A stretch of DNA of 59,658 nt from Folioceros fuciformis (GCA_049999805.1 JBNGIO010006314.1:657261-716918); one strand, 5' to 3'; counted from the stretch's first letter, positions 12,245-23,286 are shown. Notes: generated by a model from the letters alone, not told the origin. Program-made: numbers and translations.

Positions 12245-13008
12245 GAGTACAGGGTTACCAAGTGAGCCCGTGCAAGGAAGCCAGCAGGATTCTAGGTATA
12301 TTCTCCTCATCCTCTCGTCTTCCTCACCTTCCCTTTTTGGTTGTGAGTTGTCCTGTATAGCACGAAAGACGTGAGTCTCTCTCACAGCTGCTCTACAGCA
12401 GGGTTTTGAGCTGTGGAATACTGTACCAGTATACGTACTTGTACCCTGTACAGGACTGGACTAGGCGAATTTCATGCGGCATGGCAGGAGCGGTGATTGG
12501 CTGGGTGGGCTGGGCGGATCAGGGGAGAGCAGGCAGGGCGGTGCCGTGGGCCTGACCCCGGCACTGATTACATTGCAGAAGCGTGAACGACCTGCAAAGA
12601 CGGCCGAATGATGAGCGCCCGCCGACAGTTGAGCCCGTTACGAGACTCGGTCTCAAAAAGTACAAGACAGAAGCGCGGCTGAGGTCCTGGACGCCAGCCA
12701 GGTCCAGCCCCTGCCTGAGAGCTGCAGCACGTGCGACCATGACCGCACCTCTGGAGCCTCCGCTGAAGAGAGAGCCGGAAGGACGACCCTGTGTGCTCGG
12801 CGTTGTCGGGATGATGAACCTTTATCGCAAGGTCATCCGTGTTGTTTGTGCTGCATTGCCGATCACAGCCTGATCTGACACCTCTTTTTCGCCTGATCTG
12901 GCCCCTCCGATTCCTCACCACTCCCCGGAAGCCTGAAGTCATGTGCGGAGGTTGCGGGTAGCAGTTGCGCACGCAGATGTCGGGGCAGTTGGCTCCGCTG
13001 ATGTCGGC
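12245..13008. other. Intergenic spacer between GT23-like copies 2 and 3
   Basis: No gene recognised. A frame in phase with copy 3 opens at 12943, so the copy 3 start could be 22 codons upstream of the one chosen. Confidence 0.45.
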
Positions 13009-15497
13009 ATGGCCTCTCTGCCCGGCCCCAAACCCGGAACCCACAGTCAGTCCGACAATGGCCTCAACTTCCGCCCGCTCTGCAAGGGCCTCACTGTCGG
13101 AGCCGTGATCGGGATCTTGTACTGCTTTGCGATGCGGGATTTGGGCGTCGGGTTCGAGATGCCCCGCAATATCGTGAATTTCTATGGCCCGGGCCCATTG
13201 AATTTCACCTCCATCTCTCCCAGTTAAGCTCGCAGCCGGACCAGCCCAGTGCAGTGAAAGTCTGTCAAGAATTCTTTTTTGTGATGCCAAAATTGTGACA
13301 TCTGACTGCATTGCAGGTGCAACTACGTCTTTCTGGCCTGAGGAGCAACGAGTTAAGTGGCTTCTTGCTCTCTGGGAATCCTCCGCGCTGTTGAACTTCT
13401 CGAGGACACCTGCGGATCCCCTCGTCGTGCAGGCTCAGCACATTCTTCACAATGTGACGCTTCCACCCCCCCATTTGGAGAATTGCGAAGAACGGGCTGT
13501 GGAATACAGGAAATTAGATTCACGAGACAATGATGGCAACCGGCCAGCTTGGTCCCTGTGGAAAGGTCGCATTGGGTGGTTGCCAAGGGACGATCCCATT
13601 GACGTTGATGAATCAGAAGAGATGCTGGGGAACCACACGGCATTGCTGTGGGGGCCGTTTCCTCCTTGGGTAATTTTCCACACAACGCTCCTCTTCAATA
13701 GAGACTCCTTGTTTGCTTGCGTGAGCTGGATGACTAGCGTTGCATCGAATGACCTCCAGCTCTTAAGCTTCTCTTGGTGGTTGCTGTTTTCCCAAGCACA
13801 AGAATAACATTGCACCACAGTACTGCAGATCGGAGGGGCCGAGGAGGATAATCTGCCCTTCACTCGGAGGGTGCAGCGGGATCTCTGGCTTCTTCAGCAC
13901 CCACGTGACTGTGCGGATGAAAGTGTCCGCTTCTTGGTACTGGATTGGGAAACCAGATCGCATTTAGGGTTAGGGGCGCAGATAAATCATATTGCCGGAG
14001 TGTTCGCATTTGCCGTGCGTGAAAGGCGTGTGCTAGTGACACAGAACTTCAATCGGGCAGAACATGAAGGGTGCCAAGGTGAACACTGTCTCGCTCTCCT
14101 TCTTCAAGCTGGCAGCGGATTGCAGCAACAGCTGAATGCTCGGCTTTGGTTGGCGCAGGTTCAGATTTCATGAGGTGGTCTTGTTATTTCGTGTCCGAGA
14201 CAACACAAGAATGCAGGCACAGGGCTGAACAGCTCATAAGCGATCAGAAGGCTTTGGCTGATGGTCGGGTTTTACTCGGTGGCCGTCTGAAAGGACCACA
14301 GTATGACGCATGGCTGGGCCTGCCTCCAGAGTATGTTGCCACCGCTCTTTGACTTCCTTCCTGAGTATTCGTCTCAGCATCTCCACTGACTCTTCATTGT
14401 GGGCCTCTGCTGCTGCTGGGCAACGTGACACACTAAGGCCTTACCACCAGGGTCCCTTGTCTTTCCAGACTGTGGGGTACTCCCTGGAATCTCATGCAAC
14501 CTACATCCGAAGTGAGTGGCAAGCTATTGGTGGACTACAACAGAAAGTACCTGCGATGGTGGCGTTCGCAGGTGCTGTATGCATATTCAACCATGTGATT
14601 GTTTCTTGACATTCGTGCAGCGAAAGCTCACGTACTGTCCACGCCTTTTAGGTTATCCGGTACTTAATGCGATTTCCCAGCCAACGCATGTGCATGCTCC
14701 TCAACAAGGCCCGGCATAAAGCATTTGGAGTAAGGGCTGCTACTAAAGTACTGCGGTCTGCCACTCAGGTACCGGACACTGTCTGGGGAAACCTATGTAT
14801 TGACGCAAGTCTCACATTTCTTGTAGTACTACGGTATACTTGTGTGGACCTTGTTGACGGTGTCTGAGGTCTCTCCAGATCGGAGAGCACCACATGGTAC
14901 AGGAGGCAGACATGGAAAGGTGGATATGGACAAGCCAGAAGCCCTGGATTCCCAGACCCTTGCTGAGCGTCCACGTCCGTCAGGGCGACAAAGCCAAGGA
15001 AATGGCCATGGTAGATTTCCGGGGCTACATGGCTCTTGCGAATAGGCTGCGGAACCGGTTTCCCCAAGTTGAAGACATTTGGCTGTCCTCCGAAATGCAG
15101 GTGACTCCTAAACCTCCTCGTGCAAGGAAACCTTAAACTGGGTAGTGGGATTTCAACTTTATCTCTTGTCCATCAAGCCCATGAAAGCTCATGGCATAGT
15201 CACGTGACTCACCTGCAGGAAGTGATTGAGTCTTCTGCAACATACCCCGGCTGGAACTTCTACTTCACCGAAGTCCCCCGCCAGTCTGGCAACACCACAA
15301 TGCGCGCCTACGAGGCAAGCCTCGGAAGGCAAAGGAGCTCCGAGAATGCGTTCGTGAACTTCCTCATGGCAGCCGACGCCGACTTCTTCGTGGGCGCTCT
15401 GGGCTCCAGTTGGTGCTACCTCATTGACGGAATGCGTAGCACCGGTGGCAAACAAATGGCTGGTTACCTCAGTGTGAACAAGGACAGATACTGGTAG
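13009..15497 (+). CDS. GT23-like (FUT8/NodZ-type) fucosyltransferase, tandem copy 3, 8 exons
   Basis: Exons 13009-13222, 13317-13669, 13829-14078, 14159-14330, 14469-14571, 14652-14768, 14879-15100 and 15219-15497; 569 aa. The start was chosen so that the Lys-flanked anchor (LTVGAVIGILYCFAM) falls near residue 28, as in the other copies. Exons 3 and 5 have exactly the same length in all three genes (250 and 103 bp). The donor-site motif reads LSVHVRQGDK, with Gln where copies 1 and 2 have Leu. The C-terminal motif reads ADFFVGALGSSWC. This is the most diverged copy, with several changes in the gatekeeper stretch (LGLGAQINHIAGVFAFAV). All eight exons are open, so it appears functional. Confidence 0.78.
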
Positions 15498-16661
15498 TAA
15501 AGCATCAGGCAGCCATGCCCCTTCTTTCAATGGTCACCACAGCAATTCCTGTGCGTCTCGTCTGCTGCGCTGCCAGCCCATTCACCTCGCCGGTTGAAGG
15601 CAGCGGTTGGGGGTGGTTGGTGCCACAACCAGGCGAACTGGAACTGCCAGTAGTAACGGTGAACTGTCAGCTGTGCTCAATCCCGTGACAAATGTGAGTG
15701 GAACCGCACCGCGCCCCCCACCCCGTTCCGTTATCCCGGCTGCGGTTAGCGCCATCTGGCCGGCACTTTTGTCCGCGTGGCAGCCTTACGGCGGGGCGTG
15801 ACGCCACATCAGCTGCTGCTGTCCCCGTGGCGAGGAAAGGAGGCTCGTCATCACTGTTCGCGGTTTCTGAGGAGGACAGCCCGGCCAAGGTGGAGGGAAG
15901 GCAGATCGGTGCGTGTGCTCCGGCGGCCCGCCCTGTGATGAGTAATCTACAATCGGGCAAGCAAACAAGACAAACCAATCCGGTGCCTTCCAATTACCTT
16001 GATGAATGCCTGTGGGACAAGGCGCTCTCTCTGGTTGCATTGCTCGAGCCTATGGCCGTGATTTTCATGAGGTGAAAGCGAGCTTGCAACGGCACTGCTG
16101 GCCATGGAGGCATGTATGTGGGAAGCTCTAGCCGCTTGCATGGCATGGCACGGTGGGTTATGATTGTGCATGTTGTTACCGGTGATGACAGATAGTGCGC
16201 TGAGTTGGCGTTTCTGTGTCATCAACAGCGACATCCCCTTCTGCTACACATGGAAGTGTGCTCGCAATCATCTTGTGTTTGCTGTCGCGGCAGGGCCCAG
16301 GGACGATGTCTGGACGAATTTCAAGATCTAGAGCTGTGGTTTTGAAGCTGAAGCGAGGCTCAGACTTGTGTGATCTTAGAGCTCGTGGCTGCCCTGCGGG
16401 GTTGAGCAAATTGTCAGTCCGAGTGTGAACTCGTTGTTCTTGTTGTGATCGGGTCTTTGGGGACTCCGTTCTTCGCAATCCTTGCCCCAGCATTGAATTC
16501 GTGTTGAGGCGGAGCAGCTGACAAGATTGCANNNNNNNNNNNNNNNNNNNNNNNNNNNNNNNNNNNNNNNNNNNNNNNNNNNNNNNNNNNNNNNNNNNNN
16601 NNNNNNNNNNNNNNNNNNNNNNNNNNNNNNNGGGACTCCTAGGAGAAGCTTTGGTGAAGAG
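15498..16661. other. Intergenic, includes a 100-N assembly gap
   Basis: The gap is 16532-16631. No gene is recognised between the GT23-like array and the membrane-protein gene; the short ORFs look like random open frames in GC-rich DNA. Confidence 0.5.
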
Positions 16662-18704
16662 ATGGAGCAGATTTGGCAGCGGATGGTTGGCAAGCACCGC
16701 TTCCTCGTGGCAATGGCTATCTTCCTCGCATTTCCCCCCCTCCTTCACCTGGTCGTCTACTTTTTTCCTCTCCTGCTTTGCACTGGTCTGTGCGTGGCTG
16801 TTTTCAGATCAATGGGAGACGAGGTTGAGAAGGATTGTGCAAGCGCAGGAACTCCAATGGCAAGCAGCCTGGAGAGATGGTTGACCGAGGTATGCGCCTT
16901 CCCCAGGTCTGGACCGGCGCCAAGGACAAACTTGATGCCCAAGGGGTCTCGGAGAAACCAGTTCCCGCCTGTTGCTGGATTCAGCTTTGCAGTCATGTCT
17001 GAGGCTCGGGGAAGTGGGAAGGCAGAATCCGGCTACGGCCAAAAGCACCCCGAAAACATGCAGGGAAACGGGAGTTCATCTCAAGCAGAAGCTGCTGGAG
17101 CGAAAGCACAAGGAAAAGCTGTGGATCCCCGGATTTCTTCTGAAAGTGCACAGCGTGCACGTGGAGAAGAACGATTTTCGATTTGGTCACTTGGAAAGGA
17201 TCTGGAGCCCGACAGCGTTTGGGCGAGAGGGAACGCAGAATTCGGCTACAGGCTTATTCGCGAGCCAGATGTGCAGGAGAATGATAATCCATCGGGTTCC
17301 CAAGAAGAAGCTGATAGCGCTGGATCAGAAGCTGTGCATTCCCAGATTTCTGCTGTACCTGCACAGCATGGGGCAGCAGGATTCGCATTTTGGCATCAGG
17401 AGAGCATTGTGGTTCCGTCTCCGAACCGGGTCACCTCAACTCCAGAGAGTAGTACTTCACCGGTCTATGCTCGCTGCGCGAGAGTGACAGCCCAGTCTAG
17501 GAGAGAGAGAGCTAGGATCGAGAAGCTGCAGGCGAAACAAGACGTCCCCAGAGAAGAACTTGCGTCGCCTCCTAGGGTGCAGCCAGACCTGGAGAACCTG
17601 GAAATGCTTGGGGCTCTCGTCGAGACTTCGCCCGAGCGAGTATTCGCTTTACTTGGTGAAAGACACCGTCAGGAGGGGAGGCTGCGTAAAGTTCGGAGGC
17701 TGAAAGGGGAGCAAATGCCACAAGAGAGGTCACAAGAGGGTAAGGAAATGCAGGCAGATGTCGAAAGGATTGCGCAGAGTACTAGGTGGGAGGAATGGCT
17801 GGCAAGCTTCGGTCCAGAGGGTAAGAGAGCGCAGGAACGTCTTGACAGGTTTGCAAACAGTCAGGCGGGTCTGGACGAGCAAGCTGTCAACGGGCCCGCC
17901 ATCTCAGTGAGCTCCGTGCAACAACCTTACCGTAATCAAGCAAGCGTACGCAGGCCACGGTGCTCAGTATCACCCGAAGACTGTATGTCCGTCCTGGAAT
18001 GGCCTAAATACAGCAGTTCTCTCGAGGCTCATGCTCACGCTCAATCTGCCAAAGCAGTCTGCTGCACAAGGGAAACGTGTGGAGTACATGAGATCAACCC
18101 TGCATCAGAGATTCCTGCACACGACAGCATCATGCTTCCTACGCCATTGCTGAACAGGGAGGAATGGGTGGAAATGGAAGGGGAGAGGGGCACAGCGCCA
18201 AGGACGCTGGACCTCAGAATGCCTGTTGCTGGAGCTGGAGTCATAGCACAATTACCTCATCGTGGACATTTCACGTTGCAGGCAAGGGTGCACAATGCAA
18301 CGCAGGATTTCAAGGGCAAGAAGAGATTACTCGTGGAAGACTCCAAACTCAACCTGGGTGTAAATGTTGGTGAAACTGGGCAGCGGGAGTGGGGCATGTC
18401 GTCAGGACTGGAGGCCGTTACCTCAAAGGACAAGCCTAACCCGGTGCCAGTGCCACCACGTTCTACCACACCTGCGGATGCACCTCTCCACCTGTGCAAC
18501 AAACCTAGTACCATACACCACGGGACCAACAACAGCGAAGTGGCGGCAGTAGGATTCTCAGTCTCAGAAGTTAGAGGCAGAGGCAGGAAAGGAATGTGCC
18601 AATTGCAAGGCCTGCCAGTGCAGCCATTGCCACAGGGGGACCCGGCTAAGAGGTATCTGCATATCAAGTATCAAACCCATCACTGGAATGACCTCAAATC
18701 CTGA
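16662..18704 (+). CDS. Uncharacterised protein: N-terminal membrane hairpin, long disordered tail with internal duplication
   Basis: Single open frame, 680 aa. The start is the first Met after the assembly gap (MEQIWQRMVGKH). It is followed immediately by two hydrophobic segments (about residues 12-29 and 31-46) separated by a short turn. A short Met/Lys-rich lead and a membrane hairpin before a long polar tail is an arrangement I associate with several unnamed plant proteins. The tail is rich in Glu, Gln, Ser and Pro and has no enzyme motif. Residues from about 121 and again from about 192 form two diverged copies of one unit (AESGYG... and AEFGYR..., each later carrying AV-x-x-x-IS). A basic stretch lies at about residues 270-285. 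Because the gap ends only 30 bp upstream, an earlier start or exon may be missing. No function is assigned. Confidence 0.6.
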   Translation: MEQIWQRMVGKHRFLVAMAIFLAFPPLLHLVVYFFPLLLCTGLCVAVFRSMGDEVEKDCASAGTPMASSLERWLTEVCAFPRSGPAPRTNLMPKGSRRNQFPPVAGFSFAVMSEARGSGKAESGYGQKHPENMQGNGSSSQAEAAGAKAQGKAVDPRISSESAQRARGEERFSIWSLGKDLEPDSVWARGNAEFGYRLIREPDVQENDNPSGSQEEADSAGSEAVHSQISAVPAQHGAAGFAFWHQESIVVPSPNRVTSTPESSTSPVYARCARVTAQSRRERARIEKLQAKQDVPREELASPPRVQPDLENLEMLGALVETSPERVFALLGERHRQEGRLRKVRRLKGEQMPQERSQEGKEMQADVERIAQSTRWEEWLASFGPEGKRAQERLDRFANSQAGLDEQAVNGPAISVSSVQQPYRNQASVRRPRCSVSPEDCMSVLEWPKYSSSLEAHAHAQSAKAVCCTRETCGVHEINPASEIPAHDSIMLPTPLLNREEWVEMEGERGTAPRTLDLRMPVAGAGVIAQLPHRGHFTLQARVHNATQDFKGKKRLLVEDSKLNLGVNVGETGQREWGMSSGLEAVTSKDKPNPVPVPPRSTTPADAPLHLCNKPSTIHHGTNNSEVAAVGFSVSEVRGRGRKGMCQLQGLPVQPLPQGDPAKRYLHIKYQTHHWNDLKS

Positions 18705-19882
18705 TTGGCAATCTACTATTTCGACTGTGGACTCTACATTGAAGGGCGGCGGCAAAGTGCACGCCAATCTCACCTTCCAGTCTGCAACTGCCGTTGACAA
18801 ACTCTCACCCATGCCTCCTTCAAAATGCTACTGATCTGCATCTGCTCTTCCAGAATTTCGAAGATGCAACTTGCTTTCCAGGTCCTGTATTAATGTGGCC
18901 AGAGATTGCAAGCTGTTCTGTCGACCAATCAGTCCATGGTCTTCTCTTGCTCCAAGTCTCCTGCGTACTCCAGCTTGACATTTCTCACGGCATTGGAAAC
19001 CACACAGCCAGTTGCGCTCTGATCTCTGCATGTAACATCCATTGTTTCGCTACCGCTTACAATTCTGCTATCGCCCACAAGTAGCGGCAGACACATCTTT
19101 ACCTGAGAAGCCAATTCTGCAATTTCTGGAGTGGACGAGAAGACAATCTGCAATTTGACCGTCTTGGGTAAGGCACAAAATTCCGAGAGTAGCTCCTTTT
19201 CACCAGACAAAGGTACAGTAGCTATTGTGCGGTTCCGACACCGGCGGATAGTAGGGAATAAAAATGACATACATGGGGATATTATCTTTAGATACCTAGT
19301 TAGTTAATTGAGTGGCAGCAAGAAGAAGAGTGCATAGGATACAATAAAGAAGAGCATAATGTCTTTCCTAAAATGAAGACTCTATCCCATTTAAATTGTT
19401 AAGTTGTATTAAATTTTATTTAAGTTATAAGTAAATTTATTTTTAAGCTATCTTCTAAGCATCATACTTTAGATTATTTTGAGCCCATTCTACTAAAAGG
19501 CAACTCAAACATATATGCATGGTAGTCTTTCTTGATAAACTAGAGTCTAATATATTAATTTATATTTCTAGAGTTTAATTAACTTTCCCATTTCTCAAAC
19601 TGTTATCATAGTATCCTTTGATGTCATCAGTTGTCCTCATCCTCTCAACAAAGAATTCACATCCATACTCTCATATGTTTCAACCTACAAAAAAAAATAT
19701 GATAGCAAGGGTTAGCATATATTAAAGTATACTTTTGTACATATGTTAAGTGCATTGAGATAACTTAGACAAGTTTGATATAAGTACCTAAGAATAAGAG
19801 TACAATTTCTTGAAAGAGAACTCATGGAGATTTGGAATGGGTACATTTGAATGACTTCAATAGCTAGTTGCCAGGATTTCTT
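18705..19882. other. Intergenic; transition into A+T-rich DNA
   Basis: A minus-strand ORF (19270-18929, 113 codons) is open but unrecognised. From about 19270 rightward the sequence becomes abruptly A+T-rich with many short A and T runs. No RNA gene or transposon end is seen. Confidence 0.45.
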
Positions 19883-21301
19883 TCATGCAGCTTCACAAAG
19901 CATATCACAAAGTTTTTTGTGCACACTCCATTTTGAAACTTGACAATCTCTACTGCAGTACCATTCACTTTTACACCTTGAACATCTTTGCACAGCAGGA
20001 GTTCCACAAGCTGCACAAGATGGAGCATCCATCATTTCCCCAAACTCAAAAATCCGCATCATTTCTTGAGCTCGCTCCCTATTAGCAGCAAATGTGTCTT
20101 TTGAAAAGTTAAAGACATTTTTCATATGTGCCTTTGCCAATTCCTTCCAATTGCTCGAATGCAATATCTTTTCCCGGATTTGTGGAACTTGTTCTAATAT
20201 CAATCCTGACTTGTCTCCTGTAGATGAGGGTACCATTAGTGTAAGCTCTTCCAATGCCCATTGTAAGTCTTTCAACACAGGTAACTGGTTCAAATATATC
20301 TCATTGAGGTGCTTCTTAAGTTTAAGGATTTGTCCTCGTCTGAACTCAGAATAATGGTATTTAGCACGACATTGACTGTCAACAAGCAAGTTGTTCAATG
20401 CCAACCAAACTTGTGCATCAGGCTTCATCAATTTGAACTTGTCTTGAGAAGGGATTTCAACCCATTTTCCATCCACATATTTTTCAGTGACATACTTATC
20501 ACATTGTTTCCTCTGTCGCTCCCAAGGAGGATTTTCAATAAGAGGAATCAGAGCCATAATAATGTCTCTAGAGTCTAGAAGTCTAGACATTAATGATAAA
20601 GAAAGCTCACTAATGTGATCTGTTAGGTACCTCAAAATAGTCAGTGCACAAATGCCTGTACAAAATTGTGTGAGACTTGCTTTCTCTCTTACATCATCCT
20701 TAGGCTTTATGTTCAATAACTCTTGAGCACTCTTTTCTCTATAAGCACCATCTTCTGCTGCTTGGGTGTTGAGGTATATCATTTTGCGATAACAATAGTC
20801 AGCAAGCTCCAAGAGCCCATCTCCTCCAAGTGCTTCACAAGCTTCTCTATGGAAGAACATGATTTCAAACATGTTCACTATTGTAGTTTCTTGATATAAA
20901 ATCAAACTCAAAGTGATTGTCGAATTTTCTAGATCAAGGTTCTCAAAAATCAATGGCAGTATTTTTTCTTGCCAAATTTCCACAACTAAAAGTTCATGCA
21001 ATAACACTTCCATTTTTCCATAAGAGATCAATGCAACCATCACAAACTCATCTGAGTTTGCTAAAGTGTTATAATGAGCTTGAAGATTCAATTTCTCTAG
21101 CTGTTGATGTTGTTTCAACCACGCTGGGCTGCCTATCTCATGTACAGGAAATACTCTAAGACTTTCTATTATCTTTTCAGCTTCATAACAGGATAATAGA
21201 ACTCCATCTTCACTCTTTAGGAATCCAGGTCTAGCACTTGTGTTTGCATCTATCTCCATCCCTAAGTACTCAATAAAAACACAAGAGCAGAACTCAAACA
21301 A
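19883..21301 (-). CDS. ZMYND10: ZMYND10 homologue, dynein-arm assembly factor with MYND zinc finger
   Basis: Intronless frame, 472 aa. It may begin instead at an internal Met (21259), which gives a length closer to animal ZMYND10 (440 aa). The N-terminal part follows ZMYND10 closely: SLRVFPVHEIGS, then QLEKLNLQAHYN, LLHELLVVEIWQEKILPL, LILYQETTIVNMFEIMFFHR and the helical core ILRYLTDHISELSLSLMSRL. The C-terminus is a complete MYND finger (CAACG, CSRCKSEWYCSRDC, HKKLC, spacing C-x2-C, C-x2-C, C-x3-C, H-x3-C). In animals ZMYND10 works with HSP90 co-chaperones in cytoplasmic preassembly of axonemal dynein arms. In a plant it implies motile sperm flagella. Codons use far more A and T than the GC-rich neighbours. 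Lack of introns is unusual for this window. Confidence 0.9.
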   Translation of the reverse strand: MFEFCSCVFIEYLGMEIDANTSARPGFLKSEDGVLLSCYEAEKIIESLRVFPVHEIGSPAWLKQHQQLEKLNLQAHYNTLANSDEFVMVALISYGKMEVLLHELLVVEIWQEKILPLIFENLDLENSTITLSLILYQETTIVNMFEIMFFHREACEALGGDGLLELADYCYRKMIYLNTQAAEDGAYREKSAQELLNIKPKDDVREKASLTQFCTGICALTILRYLTDHISELSLSLMSRLLDSRDIIMALIPLIENPPWERQRKQCDKYVTEKYVDGKWVEIPSQDKFKLMKPDAQVWLALNNLLVDSQCRAKYHYSEFRRGQILKLKKHLNEIYLNQLPVLKDLQWALEELTLMVPSSTGDKSGLILEQVPQIREKILHSSNWKELAKAHMKNVFNFSKDTFAANRERAQEMMRIFEFGEMMDAPSCAACGTPAVQRCSRCKSEWYCSRDCQVSKWSVHKKLCDMLCEAA

Positions 21302-21572
21302 TTCTTCCTCTTTCTTGACCCAGGATTACATAAAACAAGAACGAGACAAAAGGCATTCAACAAGTCTTCTCAAAACAAATCATCCACATGCCATTCATCC
21401 TTATGTAGTCCTCTCCAACGCCAAATTGATAAAGCTTTAAATAATTCAATTCTAACTATAATTTAAAATGCCTCTATAACTACATAATTACACATTCCAA
21501 ACTTCCTCTAAGACTTGATGTTTATGTGATGCACTTCAGAAGGGTGGGAAGGAGTTGTCAGGAGTCTCGAAT

Positions 21573-22697
21573 TTATCGGACAACGACAGTCTGGACCTTC
21601 TGGGTCTTCAGGCCAAGTTCGCCTCTTGTCTTAGTGACGAATAAGTCGTTGCATTTGATTGCAGCTGGTATTTTCCCACTAAAGGCGCAGCAGGGAGTAT
21701 GGCAGATTGCGCTGTAGCGGCCCAAGGTGACGATGGCTAACACGAAACTAGAGGGCTTATATTTCTTGAGCTGCTTACATTTAGGGTCCTTGATGAGCTT
21801 CCTTATGTTCTGAACCGCAACATCAGCGTGTAGGCTAGCGAAGTAGCCTTGCTTGATCTCTTTGATGTTGGTGATGTCACCGACGGCGAATACATTAGGA
21901 AACCTTGGCAGCTGAAGTGTGTCTTCCACCTTGATCCGCCCGTTCTCCTCCAGCAAATCTTTGAAGTCAGAATCCTTGAGCCAGGAGTTGCCAACCTTCT
22001 TCCCAACGCACATGAAGTAGGCATCGGCTTCAATTTTCTTGCCTTGCTTCGTTGTGTAGGGAGATTTGCCGAAGTCCTCCACCCTGTCGTCCAGGATGAC
22101 CTCTACGTTGCGGGCCTTGAGCCAGTCCAGGGTCTTCTTGGATGCGATAGGGCCGATGAATTCTAACAACCTGCTTCCGGAATGCACTAGAGTAATTTTG
22201 ATTGCAGGAAAATCTGTGGCCACCTCCCCGGCTAGCTCCACCCCAACCGGTCCCCCTCCGACGATGAGAATGGCCTTGGAGGAGGCAAGCTTCTGGTTCA
22301 GTTTCATATACTCCTCAAGGCGGTCTCGCCTGGTAAGAGGACCGTTGTATGCGGTGCCTGTGGCAATGACAAGGAAGTCATAGTCAATGTGCTCTCCATG
22401 ATCTGTGACTACCTCTTTGGCGGACGCAGATTTGGCACTGTTGGTGACTAGCACAGACTTTCCCAGGTAGTCTGAGTGGAAGAAGCATGACCTTTCCCCA
22501 AAACTCGGCTGCACAATGCACCTCATGCCTGCGTAGGGCACCTCGAAGAAGTCCTTGGCATCCACGAACAATACTTCCGCATCATTTTCCAATTTCTTGG
22601 CCACAAGTGCGCCTGCAACACCACCCCCAACCACCACCACTCTCTTCTTGGACAGTTTCTTCTCCAATCCTGCTGTCCCAAGGGTGCTGATCGACAT
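21573..22697 (-). CDS. AIFM2/FSP1-like FAD-dependent NAD(P)H:quinone oxidoreductase
   Basis: Single-exon frame, 374 aa, the usual size for AIFM2-type proteins. It has two dinucleotide-binding folds: VVVVGGGVAGALVAKKL (about residues 20-36) for FAD and ILIVGGGPVGVELAGEV (about 143-160) for NAD(P)H. The segment FLVIATGT and the FAD-contact motif FPNVFAVGDI complete the pyridine nucleotide-disulfide oxidoreductase fold. Members reduce quinones using NAD(P)H; animal FSP1 protects membranes from lipid peroxidation. The N-terminus (MSISTLGT) has no Gly at position 2, so there is no N-myristoylation site as in human FSP1. No transmembrane helix is obvious. It lies 270 bp downstream (in plus coordinates) of ZMYND10, on the same strand, with GC-rich codon use. 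Confidence 0.88.
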   Translation of the reverse strand: MSISTLGTAGLEKKLSKKRVVVVGGGVAGALVAKKLENDAEVLFVDAKDFFEVPYAGMRCIVQPSFGERSCFFHSDYLGKSVLVTNSAKSASAKEVVTDHGEHIDYDFLVIATGTAYNGPLTRRDRLEEYMKLNQKLASSKAILIVGGGPVGVELAGEVATDFPAIKITLVHSGSRLLEFIGPIASKKTLDWLKARNVEVILDDRVEDFGKSPYTTKQGKKIEADAYFMCVGKKVGNSWLKDSDFKDLLEENGRIKVEDTLQLPRFPNVFAVGDITNIKEIKQGYFASLHADVAVQNIRKLIKDPKCKQLKKYKPSSFVLAIVTLGRYSAICHTPCCAFSGKIPAAIKCNDLFVTKTRGELGLKTQKVQTVVVR

Positions 22698-23286
22698 CCT
22701 CCTTCAGCTTGCTACCCACCCTGGTGTGTGGCAGCTCAAACCTAATTAACATGCTCGCATAGATTCTGCTCTGGCAGGCTAAGCAACGAAAACTCCCAGA
22801 GCCAAGGTCGGTCCACAAATTGTCACAGTTGTGGGCCAGTTTACTAGGGTCCTACATCAGAGGTCGCGATGTTTCACTATTCCGGCTACTGAATAATATA
22901 CTTCATGCTGGTCCTGACTCCTAATTGGCCGCTCTGTCGCAGTACCCGTTGCCCCAGACTGTGCACACAAACCTTGATCCTCGTGATGAGCATCTGATGA
23001 GTGAGTTCAAATTTCTCCTCCCTTTCCAGCCTCCGGACCAAGGCGGGCAGTGTTGTAGGTCTACCATTCAACTGACCAAGAGTCATGGACTGGCAGGACC
23101 AAGCTACGGGTAAAATTCCCAACCAAACGACAAGATGAAGGCCAAGGCCAGGGTTGGGGTGCGATACAGGTATAGTCTAACTGAGTGGTACTGCCGCCTC
23201 CACTTCGAAGTTCGGCTCAAGATCAATGAAACTGCAGATACATGTACAGTACAGCAGTCATGTGCTGAGCTAGGTTTAAATAGGAT
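22698..23286. other. Intergenic upstream of the AIFM2-like gene
   Basis: No gene recognised; only short off-frame ORFs. Confidence 0.5.

Noticed and set aside
6533-15497. GT37 xyloglucan fucosyltransferase array
   Set aside because: The GT37 family motifs are not seen, while the motif order follows FUT8/NodZ.
16527-16661. Start of the membrane-protein frame inside the N gap
   Set aside because: The codons there are unknown bases; the first real Met is at 16662.
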